Assembly: GCA_001599815.1 (NCBI GenBank) | Contig: BCIA01000003.1 | Span: forward strand, 310,001-374,000 | Source of the DNA: Furcasterigmium furcatum | Lineage: Eukaryota; Ascomycota; Sordariomycetes; Glomerellales; Plectosphaerellaceae | Direction of reading: 5' to 3' | Length of the DNA: 64,000 bases | Shown here: one piece after another, positions 22,808 through 33,392 of the stretch | Layout: every line of letters begins with the position of its first letter | Position numbering within the stretch: the first letter of the stretch is position 1 | Position numbers and translations under genes: made by a program | The notes under the pieces: model-generated | Database searches by the model: none | What the model saw: the letters and a program-made list of their open reading frames with translations, nothing else | Told to the model about the DNA's origin: nothing

Positions 22808-23572
22808 GGCACCCGCGTTTGTTTGTCCTCTCACCATGTCTCGTGCAGGATTAGATAGAGCCGTGGCGGAAGTCCGTATGCCCGAGCCTCTGTTTTGGCA
22901 CAACTGGGAAAGCCCAGTCAGCAGCTAGTGTCGTATATGTTTTGGCCGCACAGAGTCTTCTGTCTATCTCATCCCCTGTTATTCTGGTTCAATTTACTGC
23001 TTCACACCCCAGTGCACCGCGCGGAAACTTGACGGGTATATGAACATGACCTCCAAAGTCGACTGCGGTCTAGATTGCAGAGCGATGAGGCGATCGGCTG
23101 GCAACCAGACGCATGCTCAGCGGGCACCGCACTACCTGTCAACATTCATGCTTACGACAACATGAATTGGCGCCATATGATGAATCCATGTTGCTAGACG
23201 GCGAGATCAGGCTACGAGGAGCCCGGAACGGAGGCGGGGAGCGATCTCGTAGTGAGTTGTGAAACGCAGCCAAGGAGGCCGGCGGTCCAACTGAATACGC
23301 AGCCTTTTAGAATTCAACGCCTGCATATCAGCCAACCGAGACTGGTGAACAGCGACAACGGCCAAGCTGGGAACAGGCCCAGGACCGAGAGGCGGCCGGT
23401 AAGGAAACGGCAACAGCCGGCCCCGGCCCCGCATCAGCTCAACCCCCGCTCGGCTCCGAGAGTGGGTCTCGTAGGATTCATCCAAGAAGTGAGGCTGCAG
23501 CTGAAGCGCTCACTTCTTTCCCTCTGTAACCCCCAGACTACGATATCTCCCCCTGCTTAGCAACGGACAGCG
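22808..23572. other. Intergenic stretch, no gene recognised
   Basis: 765 bp between two same-strand genes, presumably the 3' UTR of the transporter and the promoter of the F-box-like gene. Nothing else is supported. Confidence 0.5.
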
Positions 23573-25036
23573 ATGCTTCAACCACACACCGACGACCATG
23601 ACGTATCTCATGTCGACCAAACGCCCGCCTGGGAGGCTGCGCGGGCCCGCAACGCGGCGCAGTCGCCCATCTACCAGCTGCCCAACGAGATCCTCCTCCA
23701 GATCATGCAGCACCTCCACGAGCCGCAGCAGCAGTGGCAGCCGGAGTTGTTCATCTTCCGCCAGTCCTGCTTCCTCTTCGCCCAGCTCTTCGCCGCCCCC
23801 ATCTGGCAGCAGAAACTGCCCAAGAACCGGAGCTTCACCCTCGGCAAGGCGCTCCCGGGCTTCCCCCTCCCGATCTACCCCCAGGACAAGCTGCCCTTGC
23901 GCCGCCGCCTCCACGACTGCCGCCCCCGCTGCGCGACATGCACCGCGTACCGCGCCGACGAGGCCGAGTTCGCTGCCCGCATCGCCAACCTCCAGCACCC
24001 GCTCAACTGCTCCGTGTGCGGCTGGCAGCACCCCGCCATCGCCTTCGCGCCGGGCCAGCGCACGCGCCGCTTCGGCTTCCTGCGCAGCTGCATCGCCAAC
24101 TCGGGCCGGGTGCCCATCTGCCCGCACAAGAGCTTTAAGATGCGCCACCTGCGGTCTTTCCTGTACCCCCCCACGGACGAGACCGGGCATGTCCAGGAGC
24201 TGAGCGAACGCGACGGCCGCACGGACAACGGCTGGGAGGTGCTCCAGTGCGAGAAGTGCTTCGACGAGTTCGCGGTCCCGGGCCAGAGAGGGCGGGTGCG
24301 GCCCACTGTCTTCGCCGAGGACGACCCCGTCGGCAAGTTCACCATCCGGTGGTCCGTCCCGCTCGCGCGTGCCCCGGAAGACCATGGCTGCTCAGCGAAG
24401 CTCCCGTCCGAGGCGATTCTCGCGAGGCTGTCGCGGCTGGAGGAGCGCTACAAGGCCCTCATCGGGCCGCAGTCCTCCTTCCTGTCCGAGCGCTTCAGGC
24501 GCGAGATCCTCGCCGCCGATCCGTCAAAGGAGGATCCCCGACGTTTGCCCCTCGACGTCAGCGACGGGCGGAAGCTGTATCTCAAGGCGGGCGGGGACGG
24601 GTGGTTCTATCTCGAGTGCGTGACGGCGGTGACGCTGTACGGCGGTACTGAGATCTCAGACTATACGGGATTCATACTCTTCCTGAGCGCGGAGACCATC
24701 GCGCTCGAGGAGGACGTGGAGACACGGCACGTCACCTGGTGTCCTGACGCGGCGTGCGGGACGGGCAAGGGGTGGGATGCGCACCTTCTGACGGTGAGGA
24801 GCTGGGACGAGTGCGCGAGGGACGGCGTGGAGCTGCGGGGGCAGTGGGAGAAGAGCGTCGGAGAGTTTCCCTTGGCGTATGCCATCAATGCCGCGCGTGG
24901 GGGGAGACAGAAGAAGAAGGCTGAGACGCCGTATGTCCCGTTCCCGGGGGGCGTGGTGGCTTCTGGGTCTGATGCCGGAGCGGCGCGGGGAGGGAGCTGG
25001 TTCAAGTCCATGGTCAAGGGTGCTTTTGGGAAGTAG
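23573..25036 (+). CDS. F-box-like protein with Cys-rich segment
   Basis: Seen: a single uninterrupted exon of 487 aa. Near residues 25-60 the sequence IYQLPNEILLQIMQHL matches the start of F-box-like domains (LPxEIL..I...L), followed by a family-typical FIFRQSCFLFAQLFAAPIWQ. Next come paired cysteines (RCATCTAY and LNCSVCGWQHP at about 120-150; CEKCFDEF at about 225) that could bind a metal. A Gly-rich, basic tail closes the protein (GSWFKSMVKGAFGK). Known: fungal F-box proteins commonly serve as SCF ubiquitin-ligase adaptors, but many of these lineage-expanded members are untested. Inference only: substrate adaptor. GC content is very high, giving long antisense frames that I treat as shadows. 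Confidence 0.7.
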   Translation: MLQPHTDDHDVSHVDQTPAWEAARARNAAQSPIYQLPNEILLQIMQHLHEPQQQWQPELFIFRQSCFLFAQLFAAPIWQQKLPKNRSFTLGKALPGFPLPIYPQDKLPLRRRLHDCRPRCATCTAYRADEAEFAARIANLQHPLNCSVCGWQHPAIAFAPGQRTRRFGFLRSCIANSGRVPICPHKSFKMRHLRSFLYPPTDETGHVQELSERDGRTDNGWEVLQCEKCFDEFAVPGQRGRVRPTVFAEDDPVGKFTIRWSVPLARAPEDHGCSAKLPSEAILARLSRLEERYKALIGPQSSFLSERFRREILAADPSKEDPRRLPLDVSDGRKLYLKAGGDGWFYLECVTAVTLYGGTEISDYTGFILFLSAETIALEEDVETRHVTWCPDAACGTGKGWDAHLLTVRSWDECARDGVELRGQWEKSVGEFPLAYAINAARGGRQKKKAETPYVPFPGGVVASGSDAGAARGGSWFKSMVKGAFGK

Positions 25037-25084
25037 GACGGTGTGGTGGCGAGTCCTGCATGTCCCGAAGACGGACGGCATGTC

Positions 25085-25101
25085 GGGGGGGGGGGGGAGG
25101 N
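25085..25101. other. Poly-G run with an ambiguous base
   Basis: Thirteen G from 25085 to 25097, then an N at 25101, in the 66-bp gap between two convergent genes. Probable sequencing difficulty; the stop of the minus-strand gene is two bases away. Confidence 0.8.
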
Positions 25102-25102
25102 G

Positions 25103-25894
25103 TTATTCTTCTTGTTTGATCGAAACGGGGCGGAATGAATCTCCCATCGCCGGCACTTCATGACTTCCGCCCAGATGGTTTCCCTCCCCTGTGTCCGCAC
25201 CTCCACCATCCAGTTCTTCTTCATATTTGAGCCTGTCGGAGATGTTGGTGATGTCCTTCAACATGACACAGGTGATCCCCTTCCTCAACAGGCTTGTCAG
25301 GATGGTACGTGGCTGGTGCCGGGCCAGGTATGCCGCGCGGATTTCCTCCCCGTGTATTTCCAGGCCCCGCCTTCGATGGCTTGCAAATCCGACAGGAGGA
25401 ATAAAGTAGTGATTGTGAGCTTTTTCGGCATCCCCGGACCACACGTCGGGTGTATAAGTGCCATCAGGCGCACGGCGGATCCAGCACCTGAATGGGCAAT
25501 TGGTCCTGTGCGTTGTTGTTGCTCGTCGCTTGGTAGGATGTGCCCTCGCCTGAGATGACCAGCTTCGACCCTTCGCACACTTAAACTTGACTCGAGTATG
25601 GGATGCCTTGGATCCCTTGCCGTTATTACCCTTGTACCTCTCGAGACAGAGGGCGTAACCGTGTTGAGCAGCCCATGCATTGAGCTGTGTCTTCGCGTCG
25701 TCGAGATCATTGAAAGTCATGCCGGTGGGAGGTGCAGGGCCACATAGTCTGGGGAAATCGGCCATTGTAAAGAAGATGCCGTCGTCGAAATCAAAGATGC
25801 AATTGGAAACCGTTGCTGTGGTGAAATTGAAGAGCGTCGTTGCAGGAGAGGCGGTCGGAGATCTCGCGATAGTTGTGTTGGAGGAGCGGAACAT
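25103..25894 (-). CDS. FAR1-type (MULE-derived) DNA-binding domain protein
   Basis: Seen: a 263-aa single-exon frame; ATG 25894, with a second in-frame ATG at 25765 (MADFPRLCG). Residues ~60-195 show the FAR1/WRKY-GCM1-like fold pattern: TFNDLDDAKTQLNAWAAQHG, FKCAKGRSW, a basic linker, THRTNCPFRCWIRR and HNHYFIPP (Cys, Cys, His-x-His zinc ligands). Then comes the segment HQPRTILTSLLRKG, typical of the region just before the MULE transposase core in fungal Mutator-like elements. No DDE core, no MULE domain and no terminal repeats follow: the next 70 bp end in a stop. Inference: a domesticated transposase DNA-binding domain acting as a nuclear factor, or a truncated relic with an intact frame. 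Confidence 0.7.
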   Translation of the reverse strand: MFRSSNTTIARSPTASPATTLFNFTTATVSNCIFDFDDGIFFTMADFPRLCGPAPPTGMTFNDLDDAKTQLNAWAAQHGYALCLERYKGNNGKGSKASHTRVKFKCAKGRSWSSQARAHPTKRRATTTHRTNCPFRCWIRRAPDGTYTPDVWSGDAEKAHNHYFIPPVGFASHRRRGLEIHGEEIRAAYLARHQPRTILTSLLRKGITCVMLKDITNISDRLKYEEELDGGGADTGEGNHLGGSHEVPAMGDSFRPVSIKQEE

Positions 25895-26798
25895 GAACGC
25901 GTCGCGAACGTGTCAAAGCTCCCTGCGATCCTGGGTTTTCAGCTGCAGCCCATCGGAGTCGAGAAAACGGCGTCGCCGGGACGAAATCGACGAAATTCAG
26001 GAAATCCCGCCAGAGTGGGTGGTGGAAAGCGCGCGGAGGGGGTGGTGTGCAGTCTTCCGGCCGTGATGCATCACCGTGTGAAGCTGATCAGACCTCGTCC
26101 CACCGCGGTCGGCGTCCGGTCTCTCTCGATCATCCCGCCACGCCGAGATGGATGCCGCCCGGCCTGTCGGATTATCGCCAAGAAATACACTGGGCGGCTC
26201 TGCCAGGAATTCTCTGCCCTGGTTCCAGCCCGTCTGGTAAAGCTTTCGAGGCTGCGGTTACCTTCGGGGGCATTGAGGCAGCGTTCGGGGACTGGTTTGT
26301 CTCCGAGATCGAGACCGGCGATAGTGCGCCAATGCGCGTTCTCGACTTTCCCATCGAATACTCGCACCGGCGGCCAATTCCTTCCCGTCACGCTTGCCTC
26401 GCCTGGGTTTAGCTCCGCAACCATTCAGAATGATTCATCCTGCGCTAGGCGACCTCAGCCAATTGGAAACCTTCTATCAGCGCATTCGTTCCATCTTCGA
26501 TCGCGCTAGCAGGGATCTGGTTGAGTCACTCCCAATTGACCAATCATACCGGCATTGGAATGTCACCAGCCTTTGTCCCTGGAGGCGAAGCTCATGATCG
26601 CAAACGACAGAAACCAACCAAAAGCTGAGCCCAGATGTATATAACATCACCGGTTTCTCGAACTTCCAAACTCTCGTCTCCTCATCACACAACAACAGCA
26701 ACTCACTTCCTCTCTTCCGAACAGCTTCGGCTCCCCAAGCTCACCACCCACAAAGCTTCAACTTCACTCTCAACTACCAACTCCCCTCCTCCTTCAAA
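25895..26798. promoter_or_regulatory. Divergent intergenic region (FAR1-like / Rei1-like genes)
   Basis: 904 bp. A TATA-like box is at 26638-26644 on the plus side and the last ~100 bp before ATG 26799 are CT/CA-rich as in many fungal leaders. Open frames here lack family motifs. Confidence 0.5.
26638..26644 (+). promoter_or_regulatory. TATA-like box upstream of Rei1-like gene
   Basis: TATATAA, 161 bp before the ATG at 26799, followed by a pyrimidine-rich leader. Confidence 0.45.
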
Positions 26799-27809
26799 AT
26801 GATAGGCGCAACAACCATAGTGACTGCAACCGGCGCAAGCAGCGAGTCTCTCTCCCATTCCCAACCCCCTCAGACACAAACACAGACCCCTCGCCAGGGT
26901 CCCGTCTACAACCCAGAGCAGTGCCTCCTGTGCAACAAGCTCTTCGACTCATTCGACGCCAGTGTCGCGCACATGCAGACCGCCCACGGCCTCTTCGTCC
27001 CGCACCGGGACAACCTCATCGTCGACCTCGAAACCCTCTTCGCCTACCTCCACCTCGTCATCGTCGGCTACAACGAGTGCATCTGCTGCGGCACGCAGCG
27101 CCAGAACACCCTTGCCGTCCAACAACACATGCTCGGCAAGGGCCACTGCCGCTTCGACCTCGACCACGACGACTCGGAGTACGCCGACTTTTACGATTTT
27201 TCAGGCTCAGAGGCAGAGGCAGAGGAAGACAGCGAAGATGACGACCAAGACTCGGACGATTCTTCGGCGGCGCCAACAAAGGGCAAGGAGACCTCAAGTT
27301 CGGCAGTACGACTCGACGACAACTACATCCGCCTGCCCTCCGGCCGTGTCATCTCGAACCGCTCCCAACCGCAGCGCGACACACGCCGACAACCCCTGAA
27401 ACCGAAATCTCGCTCCCCCGGCCGCTCGGAGCTTCTGGAAGTCACTCCCACGAGCACCTCCCAGACCAGCCCCGAGGCATCCTCATCAGCCGCACCGGCA
27501 GGCTCAACACCAACATCAACATCCCTCATCACCCAGCAGGGCAAGGCCGCGGCCTCCCTGACGAAAGCCGAGCGCCAGGAGCTCAGGTTCACCAAGAAGC
27601 TCGCGAGCCTCAGCGCCAAGGACGCCCTGGCGATTGCACACCTGCCCCAGTCGGAGCAGCGGGCGCTCATCGCCACGCGGCAGCAGCAGGTCGAGAAGGC
27701 CGCGCGCCTCGAGGAGAGATACCGCGGCCGGCTCGAGGGGCTCGGCAACAAGTTCCTCATGACGCATTTCGTCAAGGATGCGGCGGACAAGAGGACGTTG
27801 TGGAAGTGA
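26799..27809 (+). CDS. Rei1/ZNF622-like C2H2 zinc-finger protein, short form
   Basis: Seen: a single exon, 336 aa. Residues ~42-125 hold two C2H2 fingers in the Rei1/ZNF622 arrangement: QCLLCNKLFDSFDASVAHMQ with the second His in AHGLF, the linker LETLFAYLHLVIVGYNECIC, then CCGTQ and HMLGKGHCRF. An acidic Ser/Asp-rich stretch (about 135-165) and a low-complexity Ser/Thr/Pro region follow. The last ~100 residues (LTKAERQELRFTKKLASLS, then NKFLMTHFVKDAADK) are a conserved C-terminal segment. Known: yeast Rei1 and Reh1 are cytoplasmic 60S-subunit maturation factors that recycle Arx1/Alb1. Full-length Rei1 proteins have extra zinc fingers at the N-terminus; this one starts directly at the second pair, so it may be a paralogue and not the essential factor. 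Confidence 0.8.
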   Translation: MIGATTIVTATGASSESLSHSQPPQTQTQTPRQGPVYNPEQCLLCNKLFDSFDASVAHMQTAHGLFVPHRDNLIVDLETLFAYLHLVIVGYNECICCGTQRQNTLAVQQHMLGKGHCRFDLDHDDSEYADFYDFSGSEAEAEEDSEDDDQDSDDSSAAPTKGKETSSSAVRLDDNYIRLPSGRVISNRSQPQRDTRRQPLKPKSRSPGRSELLEVTPTSTSQTSPEASSSAAPAGSTPTSTSLITQQGKAAASLTKAERQELRFTKKLASLSAKDALAIAHLPQSEQRALIATRQQQVEKAARLEERYRGRLEGLGNKFLMTHFVKDAADKRTLWK

Positions 27810-28419
27810 ATGAGCAGGACACACTTGATTGAGTTTGAGTTTGGACATCTGGAATGTCGCATAGCATAGCGTAGCATGTACTGAATCACTCACAATCGAA
27901 TTGGTGTCTCTGCAGAAGCTTCTTGTCCGGTGATCATCCAAAGTTGAGATCTTGAGCAACGGCATCTGTGGTCTCAGCACATACATGACATGCCTCACTT
28001 ATTCCAAGTGGTCATCGAACTTGCTCTCTTATAAATTAAAACTTGAGCTCCATCATTGTACATCGGACTAGAAGAATGGATGGTTTTCAAGCTTGAGCGC
28101 CGGTCTCCACCCCGCCAAATCCGGAGCTGCGGGGCCGCCTGGAGTCCGGCCCCGATCCATCTCACCTCACTCTCCCCAGTCCTAGCAGCAGTGCTACTTG
28201 ACTTTTTGTTCCAAGGTTCGCCCGCTACGTATCTCAGCACCTTTCTCCATGAGTCACAGCCAGACAGACACCGCCCTAATTACTATCAAATTCCCGTTGT
28301 GATATTTTCTTCCAGTCTTCCCCACCGATGCGCGTCGAGTCGTCAACAGGCTGATCTCTTTGGCGATGCTATACCTTTGCCCGTTGAATTCTTCGTTGCC
28401 CACTTGTCCCCTGGCAATA
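27810..28419. other. Intergenic stretch between convergent genes
   Basis: 610 bp between the 3' ends of the Rei1-like gene and the ABC transporter. AT-rich, no recognisable gene. Confidence 0.5.
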
Positions 28420-31400
28420 TCACTGCAATCTAAACATGGTTCGTGCTCTCGCCAACGCACCCGGATCCTCTTGCATCATGGAGAAATACGGGCCTTCGCC
28501 TTGTGCCAGCAGCGCCGCGGGACTGTCGAAAGAAACAACTCTGCCGCGGTCGAGAACGAGGACCTTGTCATAGTGCAGCTGGACTGCTGTCAGCTCACAT
28601 TCCCCTCATGTGGGTATTTGGAAACCGAGCCGAACTTACCGTGAGGTCCAGCCGATGCAAGATCGCGAGGGTGGTCGTCTTCCGTAGGGTATCGAAGACG
28701 ATATCGTGGCACCGGCTCTCGGTATCAGCGTCCATGCCGGATGTTGCTGCAGGGGTGTCAGAAGATATTCAAGCTAGCTAGATAGTTGATTTCGAACGAC
28801 GTACCTTCGTCGAGAATGAGGACCTTAGACTTTTGAAGAACCGCCCGAGAAAGGAGAAGCAGCTGCATCTCGCCCTTGGACAGGTTTGTGCTGGGACACT
28901 GGTCAGCAACGAAGGAGCGTATCTGCGCCGCCCGCGGACTAACCTTGAGCCGATAAAGCAATCCAGAGCCGATGTCTCTGCCGAGCCGGGTGTCCTCTGG
29001 AGCGCACGAATCTTGTCAATGAGCCTTTGGTCACCGCACAGTTCCAACGCTGCGAGTATCTCCTCATCGTGATGCAGCCCCAGTGGATCGAGATTCTGGC
29101 GAATCGAGCCCAAAACGACGACCTGTGCCTGGGGCATGAGGGCCAGGCTTCTGCGAAGTCGTGTGGCGCTCACGTCGGCGATGTCGACGCCGTCGATGGT
29201 GATCTGCCCGGCGGTCTGGTCCATCAGCTTCAAGAGACACAGGACCATGGAGGACTTGCCCGCGCCGGTGCGTCCCACCACGGCTACCTTCTCGCCGGGG
29301 TTGACTGTGAAGCTGATGGACTGGAGAGACTCCGGCAGCCCTGGCTGGTGACGAGCGCTGACGCCTTTGAACTCAACAGTCCCAGAGTGAGGCCAGGCTT
29401 GGTCCGGATCTTGATCGGAATACGGCACCAGCGAATCGATGACCCCGTCGCTGCCGTCCGAGTAGTTGGCAATGCGGCTGACGGAGACGGCATCTGCCTC
29501 GAACTGCGCGCTAATCTTGGCAATGGTGCTCAGTGTGCCGGTGACCTGGAAGACGTAGGTCATGACGAACCCCAGTACGCCTGGATCGGCGGACCTGGCC
29601 AGCAACAGGCCCAGGGCGGCGATTTGCAGAACCACAGACAGGATCTCGAGCCTGACGGCGAGCCAGAGGTCGATGCACGACAGGGGCCACAGAGCGCGAA
29701 CGTTGCGCTCGATGAGGTCCCCGAACTCCACAGCCCTTGAGTCCTGAACGCCGTGAGTGGAGAAGATGACACGCCCCCGGTCAGCTTCTTGCAGATAGTC
29801 GAGGAGAGGCGCCCGGCTCTCGGCATCCAGGTGGCGGAGCTCTCTCAGCTTGGTCAGGTATGTCTGCTGGAGGAAGTAGCCCGTGGCCAGCAGGGGCGCG
29901 ACGAAGACTGCGCTCACGGGCATGGCCACGACGAGGACGGCACACGAAAGCGTCAGGTTGACGTATTGGCCGGTCAACGAGACGATCGATGCGTTGAGGG
30001 AGCTGTCCACGCGGGAAATGTCGTTGGTGAATAGGTTGAGGATCTGTCCCACGGGCGTCGCCTGGAAGAAGGGCAGGTCCCTGAGGAGGATGCCAGAGGC
30101 CAGCCTGCTATGGAGCACCGAGGCCGCGGGGACAATGCAGAGCTTGTAGAGCAAGTAGACAAACGAGAAGAAGAGAATGGCTTGGCTGGCGGACAGGAGG
30201 CCGAACAAGCCGAGATCCCAGGGGAGGGCGGCCTGGTTCAGCTCGGCCGCCATTGTCTTGAGGACGTAGGTGCCCATGATCGAGGATGTACGGGCCAGAA
30301 GCAGCGTCGAGATCGCAATGGGCCACCCAAACCTCTTGGCCCACGACATGTAGCTGAGAATTGGATTCTTCCGGACCGAGGGTACCAATTTCTCGTCCCG
30401 TACCTGCAGAGTCTCCATGGGAGATGCCTCTGGCTCGGTCTCTTCGATGACCATGACCTGAGGTATCTGGATGATTGTCAGCCCGCATCAGTGACAGTCC
30501 GCTGGACTTTATGAATCATACCTTGCGCAAGGGTGGGAGTGCATTCGGCATGTCCGCGGCCTCGTCCGCTTCCATCACATCAATTGTCGACTCTTCCAGC
30601 TCGACTAAAAGCTGGCTGTCACCCTGAGCAGCGGAGATTGTGCCATTGGCGATTCGGTGAACAAAGTCGGCTTGACGAATCAGGGCGCCGTCTGAGGTGC
30701 AAATAATTCTCGTCGTCCTGCCCAGCAGTCCGCCGGGCCCGAGCAGAGAGCGGATGATGTGGGCAGAAACCCTGACGTCCACGGCGGCAAGAGGGTCGTC
30801 AAGCAGCAGGATATCTGCTCGTGAATACGCCGCCCTGGCGAGGCAGATTCGTGAACATTGGCCCCCGGACAAAGCCGAGGATCCGGCGACCATTGTTCTG
30901 TCGCCCTCGCGGAGACGCTCAAAGTCCCCATCGAGACAGCACGCCTGGACGACCTGGGCATATCTCTGCGAATCGTAAGGCTTTCCCAATAGGATATTGT
31001 CTCGGATGCTGCCGCCGATCATGACGGGATTCTGGCCTACATATGCGACTTGGAGATGTGTCTGGTGGCTTCTTGCTTGCTCAAAGTGCCTGCAGAGTGA
31101 CAGCAGTAACGTGGACTTGCCGCAGCCCATGGCGCCCGTGATGACAGCGAGCGAGCCGGGCTTGATGACTAGTGAGCCGTTCTGGATGAGAGGAGATGAG
31201 TCTGGCCAGCTGATCTCCAAATCGTTCGTAGCAATTGGCGTGTCTGGCGACCACCCGGCATCCGACGGGAGCCCCTGAACGATGATAATCTTCGTCTCGG
31301 ACAGGCTCAGGTACGAATGGATGCGCGTTGCCGAGGCATCAACGCTCTGCACTATGGATGCCAGTCCCGACAGTTGACCAAGAGTCGCGTTGAGCATGGC

Positions 31401-33160
31401 AAAGAGCATGATGGCTGCGAAGACGAGCTGATTCGTCAAGGGCTGGTGCAATACGAGAACGACGCCAAACGCGGCCAGAGTCAGGGCTGACGGCATCGTC
31501 TGCATGTACGCGACAAGGCCGGCAGTGGACAGGGCTGTGCTTTGCAGTGTCTCGAGCTCTTTGGCGCGCCTATCGGCGATGTGACGGGCGAACACCGACT
31601 CCCACGCATGCATCTTGACGGCCTGGATCGACCCGAGTACCTCAACCAGGAGGCTCGCGCGGTCATCTTTGGCAGCCATGTTGCTTCTGATCCAGAAGGA
31701 CATGGATCGAAGGATAAGACTCAGGACCGGAAACATGACGGCCTATCCAAGGTTAGCTCTATCTGAGAGGCGCAATATCCCTTCGGAGCAACACTCCGGG
31801 GGTATCTTACAATGAGGGCGACGATAGCGATGAAGGCTTGGTAGGGAAGAAGGTAGGCTAGGCCACCTAGGCAGAGAATAGCCTGGATCGGAAAGATCCA
31901 GACTTCGACAAACGTCTGAGCACTGCGGAAAAGCACCAGGGTGTCTACCTCGGCAAGTGTGGAGAGGTCGGCGACGGCCGTTTCGGGCTTCATGTCCCCC
32001 CGTCGTAGGGTCTTGCTGTGCAGCGCCGACGAGATGGTCGACCTGTATTGGACGGCGAGCTTGCGGAGATAGTAGCCGCTGAAGTTGCCCACGAGAGCCC
32101 CGACGACACGAGAGCAGAACATGAGGATGACGTTCGCGGTCGTGGGATGGGTCAGCAGGCTTTGCAGCTGCCAGGGGATTGCAAAGACGGACAAGTCGCA
32201 GACGAGGCGCATGATAGTGGCGATGACGAGCTCGCGGTGGTGCTGACGCATGATGAATCGCCAGTACAGACTGGAAGCTGCGTTTGTTGGAGTGGCCGCC
32301 AGTCGGGCGTACTCGAATGCCGCCTCATACGTGGTGGACGGTGTCAGGCCTGTGTACTCGGGAAGCTGGTCCAAGTCAAGAGCATCTTTGGCTTCGATGA
32401 TGCGAGTCAGCCAGCTGTAAGATAGCTGACCAAAAAGATCGGTTTCCGCGGTACTCGAGGGCAGCGTCTTGTGGGAGGGACCGGGGATCGAGTGGAATAC
32501 ATCGATGAGGAAGCTCGCGGCCAGGGCCCAGGGGAACACCCAGTCAACGGTGGTGATGGGAGTCTGGAAAGATGACACGATCCAAGTCCAGGTCATAGAG
32601 CCGACGAAGTGATAGCAGCCTCGGGCCGTTGAGGGCTGGCCGAGAATCACACTCAAAACATTGCACAATGAGGCCGCGCCCGAAGCGGCATACAGAAGAA
32701 TGTGTAGTTCCGACTTTGATTCAGCTCTCTGTAGCAGGATGACCAGGCTCCACGTGGAGAAGGACGTGATGCAAGCTTGGAGCACCTAGACGAACTGGTC
32801 AGCCACTGGAATAGAGTGCACATCTTGAGGCATTGATGACTGGGGATCGCACGCACCAGTCCCAGGCATTGAAGCAACCCAATGGGTCGTAGCCATCGCA
32901 AAGAGGAAGAAGTCGAAGACCTCCTGAGAGGTTGAATGACCAGTGAGTAAGCCAACAAAATACATGCTGATACAAGTTGGAAAAGACTAAACGCTCGTTA
33001 ATGAACATGCCGCCTCATAGTCCGGTTCAAGAAGATGAACTTACACGCCGATGCGAGAGGGAGTGTCTGGCCATGGGGCCGTCGTGGTTGTGAGTGTCAG
33101 TTCTGCCGGGCTTCGAGCGAACCGCTCAAGCAGAACGTCGAGCCAGTCGAGAGAAGCCAT
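28420..33160 (-). CDS. ABC transporter, ABCC (MRP/bile-pigment) type, full length
   Basis: Seen: eight exons, 33045-33160, 32857-32986, 31811-32785, 30522-31742, 28944-30466, 28805-28890, 28640-28746 and 28420-28578; 1438 aa with every phase consistent. The order is TMD0-like N-terminus (about residues 40-140), TMD1, NBD1, TMD2, NBD2. NBD1: Walker A GAMGCGKST, signature SALSGGQCSR, Walker B DILLLDDP, with Asp in place of the catalytic Glu as is common in ABCC NBD1. NBD2: Walker A GRTGAGKSS, signature NLSKGEMQL (divergent), Walker B VLILDEATSGMD, complete only after splicing. Known: such pumps export conjugates, toxins or secondary metabolites at the plasma or vacuolar membrane. The start of the fifth exon could alternatively be 30457. 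Divergent from a Zn2Cys6 regulator gene 232 bp away, so local regulation is likely. Confidence 0.92.
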
Positions 33161-33392
33161 GCTGCAAGTGGGAGGGAGTACTATGCGAGGGCCGCTGGTT
33201 GTGACTCCTACTCGCCGGGCATGTCTCCTCTTTCTCGGGCGACGGACAGGTGTAAGTGGACTCACTCGTACTGCGAGCATTACTTACTCCTCCCTACCTA
33301 CCTACCTAGGTAGGCAATGAGACGACTAGTACCACTGAGTGGACCGGCGTCCCATAAGTGGTGTAGCGGCGCTCTCGCATTCCCCTTTAGGC
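33161..33392. promoter_or_regulatory. Short divergent promoter, ABCC transporter / Zn2Cys6 regulator
   Basis: Only 232 bp separate the two start codons. It holds a TACC repeat and a perfect palindrome (33301-33314). Confidence 0.6.
33301..33314. repeat. Perfect 14-bp palindrome with flanking TACC repeats
   Basis: CCTACCTAGGTAGG reads the same on both strands. It is preceded by further CCTA units from 33293, so the left arm is iterated. Located about 80 bp before the regulator ATG at 33393 and 141 bp from the ABC transporter ATG, a natural place for an operator. Confidence 0.6.

Noticed and set aside
25082..25101. Poly-G run as a G-quadruplex regulatory element
   Set aside because: Adjacent N and location between two gene ends point to a sequencing or assembly artefact.
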